Shown: positions 14,191 through 14,926 of the stretch, one piece after another | Numbering within the stretch: position 1 is the first letter of the stretch | Layout: every line of letters begins with the position of its first letter | Assembly: GCA_937983105.1 (NCBI GenBank) | Contig: CALKAM010000012.1 | Coordinates: 1 to 14,926 of the forward strand | Origin: Planifilum sp021793745 | GTDB taxonomy: Bacteria; Bacillota; Bacilli; Thermoactinomycetales; DSM-44946 | DNA: 14,926 bases | Reading direction: 5' to 3' | Notes under the pieces: generated by a model | Told to the model about the DNA's origin: nothing | Database searches by the model: none | Seen by the model: only the letters and a program-made list of their open reading frames with translations | Position numbers and translations under genes: made by a program

Positions 14191-14926
14191 TCACTCCCTT
14201 ACCGGAATCAGGCGATGCTCCCGCAGATGACGGGCGATATTCAACGCCTCCGGTGCCAACTCCCGCGCCGAATGCCGATCCACCGCACCGGAAATTTTTC
14301 TGCCGTGTTTAGCCTCCTCGACGGCATCCTGTATCCCCTGGGAAGGATCTTTTCCGAAGAGGTTGCCGATGAGCATTCCCAAAACGGAGAACAACAGCCC
14401 GCCGATAAAGGGATGAATCGCCGTCACGCTCTCCAACCCCGCCTGCGTCCAAACAATGTGGGTTGCCGCTCCGAGCACCATCGAGCAGATCGCCCCCACC
14501 CGGTTCGCTTTTTTCGAGTAAACGGAGGCCACATACGGGACGATGAAACTGTTGCCCAAAACCCCGAATCCGAAGATGACCAAATCAAAGACGGTCGGCG
14601 GTTCAACGGCGGCCACCACCACCCCGACGATTCCGACCAAAAGGATCAGCAGCCGCGACACCAGAACCATGCGGCGATGATCCGCCTTCTTGTCGATGTA
14701 CCGCTGATAAATATCCCGGGACAGGATGGTTCCCGCCTGCATCAGCAGCGAATCCGAGGTGGACATCACCGCGGCCATGACGGCCGACAACAGCAGGGCG
14801 GCAAAGATTCCCGGGAAAAAGGTATAAGCCAGCTCCGGAATCACCATTTCCGGATCCGAAAGGTGGGGAAGCAGCACAATCCCGCACAACCCGAGGATAT
14901 ACGGGGCGTATACAAACAATTGGTTC
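14191..14926 (-). CDS. Sodium:solute symporter family protein, C-terminal part (5' end outside window)
   Basis: The frame runs off the right edge, so only about the last 244 residues are present. The first in-frame TTG, at 14919, is not a real start. The part seen has about five to six hydrophobic segments. It includes the SSS-family Na+ site helix AVMAAVMSTSDSLLMQAGTILSRDIYQRYI, here quoted as two overlapping halves: AVMAAVMSTSDSLLMQAG and GTILSRDIYQRYI. Its Ser-Thr pair corresponds to PutP Ser340/Thr341. A cytoplasmic tail of about 55 residues ends with RLIPVRE. Members take up proline, pantothenate, acetate, sugars and other solutes with sodium; the substrate cannot be called from this half. 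It is transcribed with the unrecognised 195-aa gene. If it were PanF-like, it would be a second vitamin importer next to the proposed pantothenate locus, but I see no evidence for that. Confidence 0.9.
   Translation of the reverse strand, partial: NQLFVYAPYILGLCGIVLLPHLSDPEMVIPELAYTFFPGIFAALLLSAVMAAVMSTSDSLLMQAGTILSRDIYQRYIDKKADHRRMVLVSRLLILLVGIVGVVVAAVEPPTVFDLVIFGFGVLGNSFIVPYVASVYSKKANRVGAICSMVLGAATHIVWTQAGLESVTAIHPFIGGLLFSVLGMLIGNLFGKDPSQGIQDAVEEAKHGRKISGAVDRHSARELAPEALNIARHLREHRLIPVRE

Noticed and set aside
1..14926. Mobile elements, CRISPR arrays, tRNA or rRNA genes
   Set aside because: I found no transposase or integrase motifs, no long terminal inverted or spaced direct repeats, and no tRNA-like or rRNA-like segments on either strand.

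Overview
The window looks like a moderately GC-rich, probably thermophilic Bacillota (Firmicute) chromosome. The pointers are strong GGAGG-type ribosome binding sites, frequent GTG/TTG starts, sigma-A-like promoters, an ECF-type vitamin transporter module and a PucR-family regulator. A relative of Thermoactinomycetaceae, Alicyclobacillaceae or Kyrpidia would fit, but nothing here fixes the genus. No RNA gene, CRISPR array, insertion sequence or integrase was seen.

Layout from left to right. (1) Positions 49-2740, minus strand: a two-gene unit with its own promoter and a textbook terminator. It encodes a fatty-acid-type acyl-CoA ligase followed by an enoyl-CoA hydratase-fold protein that lacks both catalytic glutamates. 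(2) Positions about 2785-11760, minus strand: nine tightly packed or overlapping genes that read as one operon. In transcription order they are a tartrate/D-malate-type beta-decarboxylating dehydrogenase, an SDR dehydrogenase, EcfA1, EcfA2, EcfT, an ECF S component, a P1-family (DmpA/NylC fold) aminopeptidase/amidase, an M20 amidohydrolase and an aldehyde dehydrogenase. A compound hairpin terminator follows. (3) A 358-bp divergent intergenic region contains overlapping face-to-face promoters on a perfect inverted repeat and a long, structured leader. (4) Positions 11975-13588, plus strand: a PucR-family regulator, the obvious candidate controller of the operon. (5) Positions 13596-14926, minus strand: an unrecognised 195-aa protein downstream of a sodium:solute symporter whose 5' end lies outside the window.

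The main proposal is that the nine-gene operon is a self-contained uptake-and-catabolism system for pantothenate (vitamin B5) or a close pantoyl or beta-alanyl amide. The biochemically described pantothenate degradation route needs an amidohydrolase, an alcohol dehydrogenase (pantoate to aldopantoate), an aldehyde dehydrogenase (aldopantoate to 3,3-dimethylmalate) and a decarboxylating dehydrogenase ((R)-3,3-dimethylmalate to 2-oxoisovalerate plus CO2). All four enzyme classes are present, each of a plausible family, and they sit beside an ECF importer of a fold that includes pantothenate transporters. (R)-3,3-dimethylmalate is a 3,3-dimethyl D-malate, and the dehydrogenase belongs to the D-malate/tartrate branch. 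This is an inference from gene content, not proof of substrate.

Starts were chosen from Shine-Dalgarno spacing. For five genes (acyl-CoA ligase, aldehyde dehydrogenase, P1 protein, SDR, dehydrogenase) the preferred start is internal to the longest open frame; alternatives are stated in each entry.
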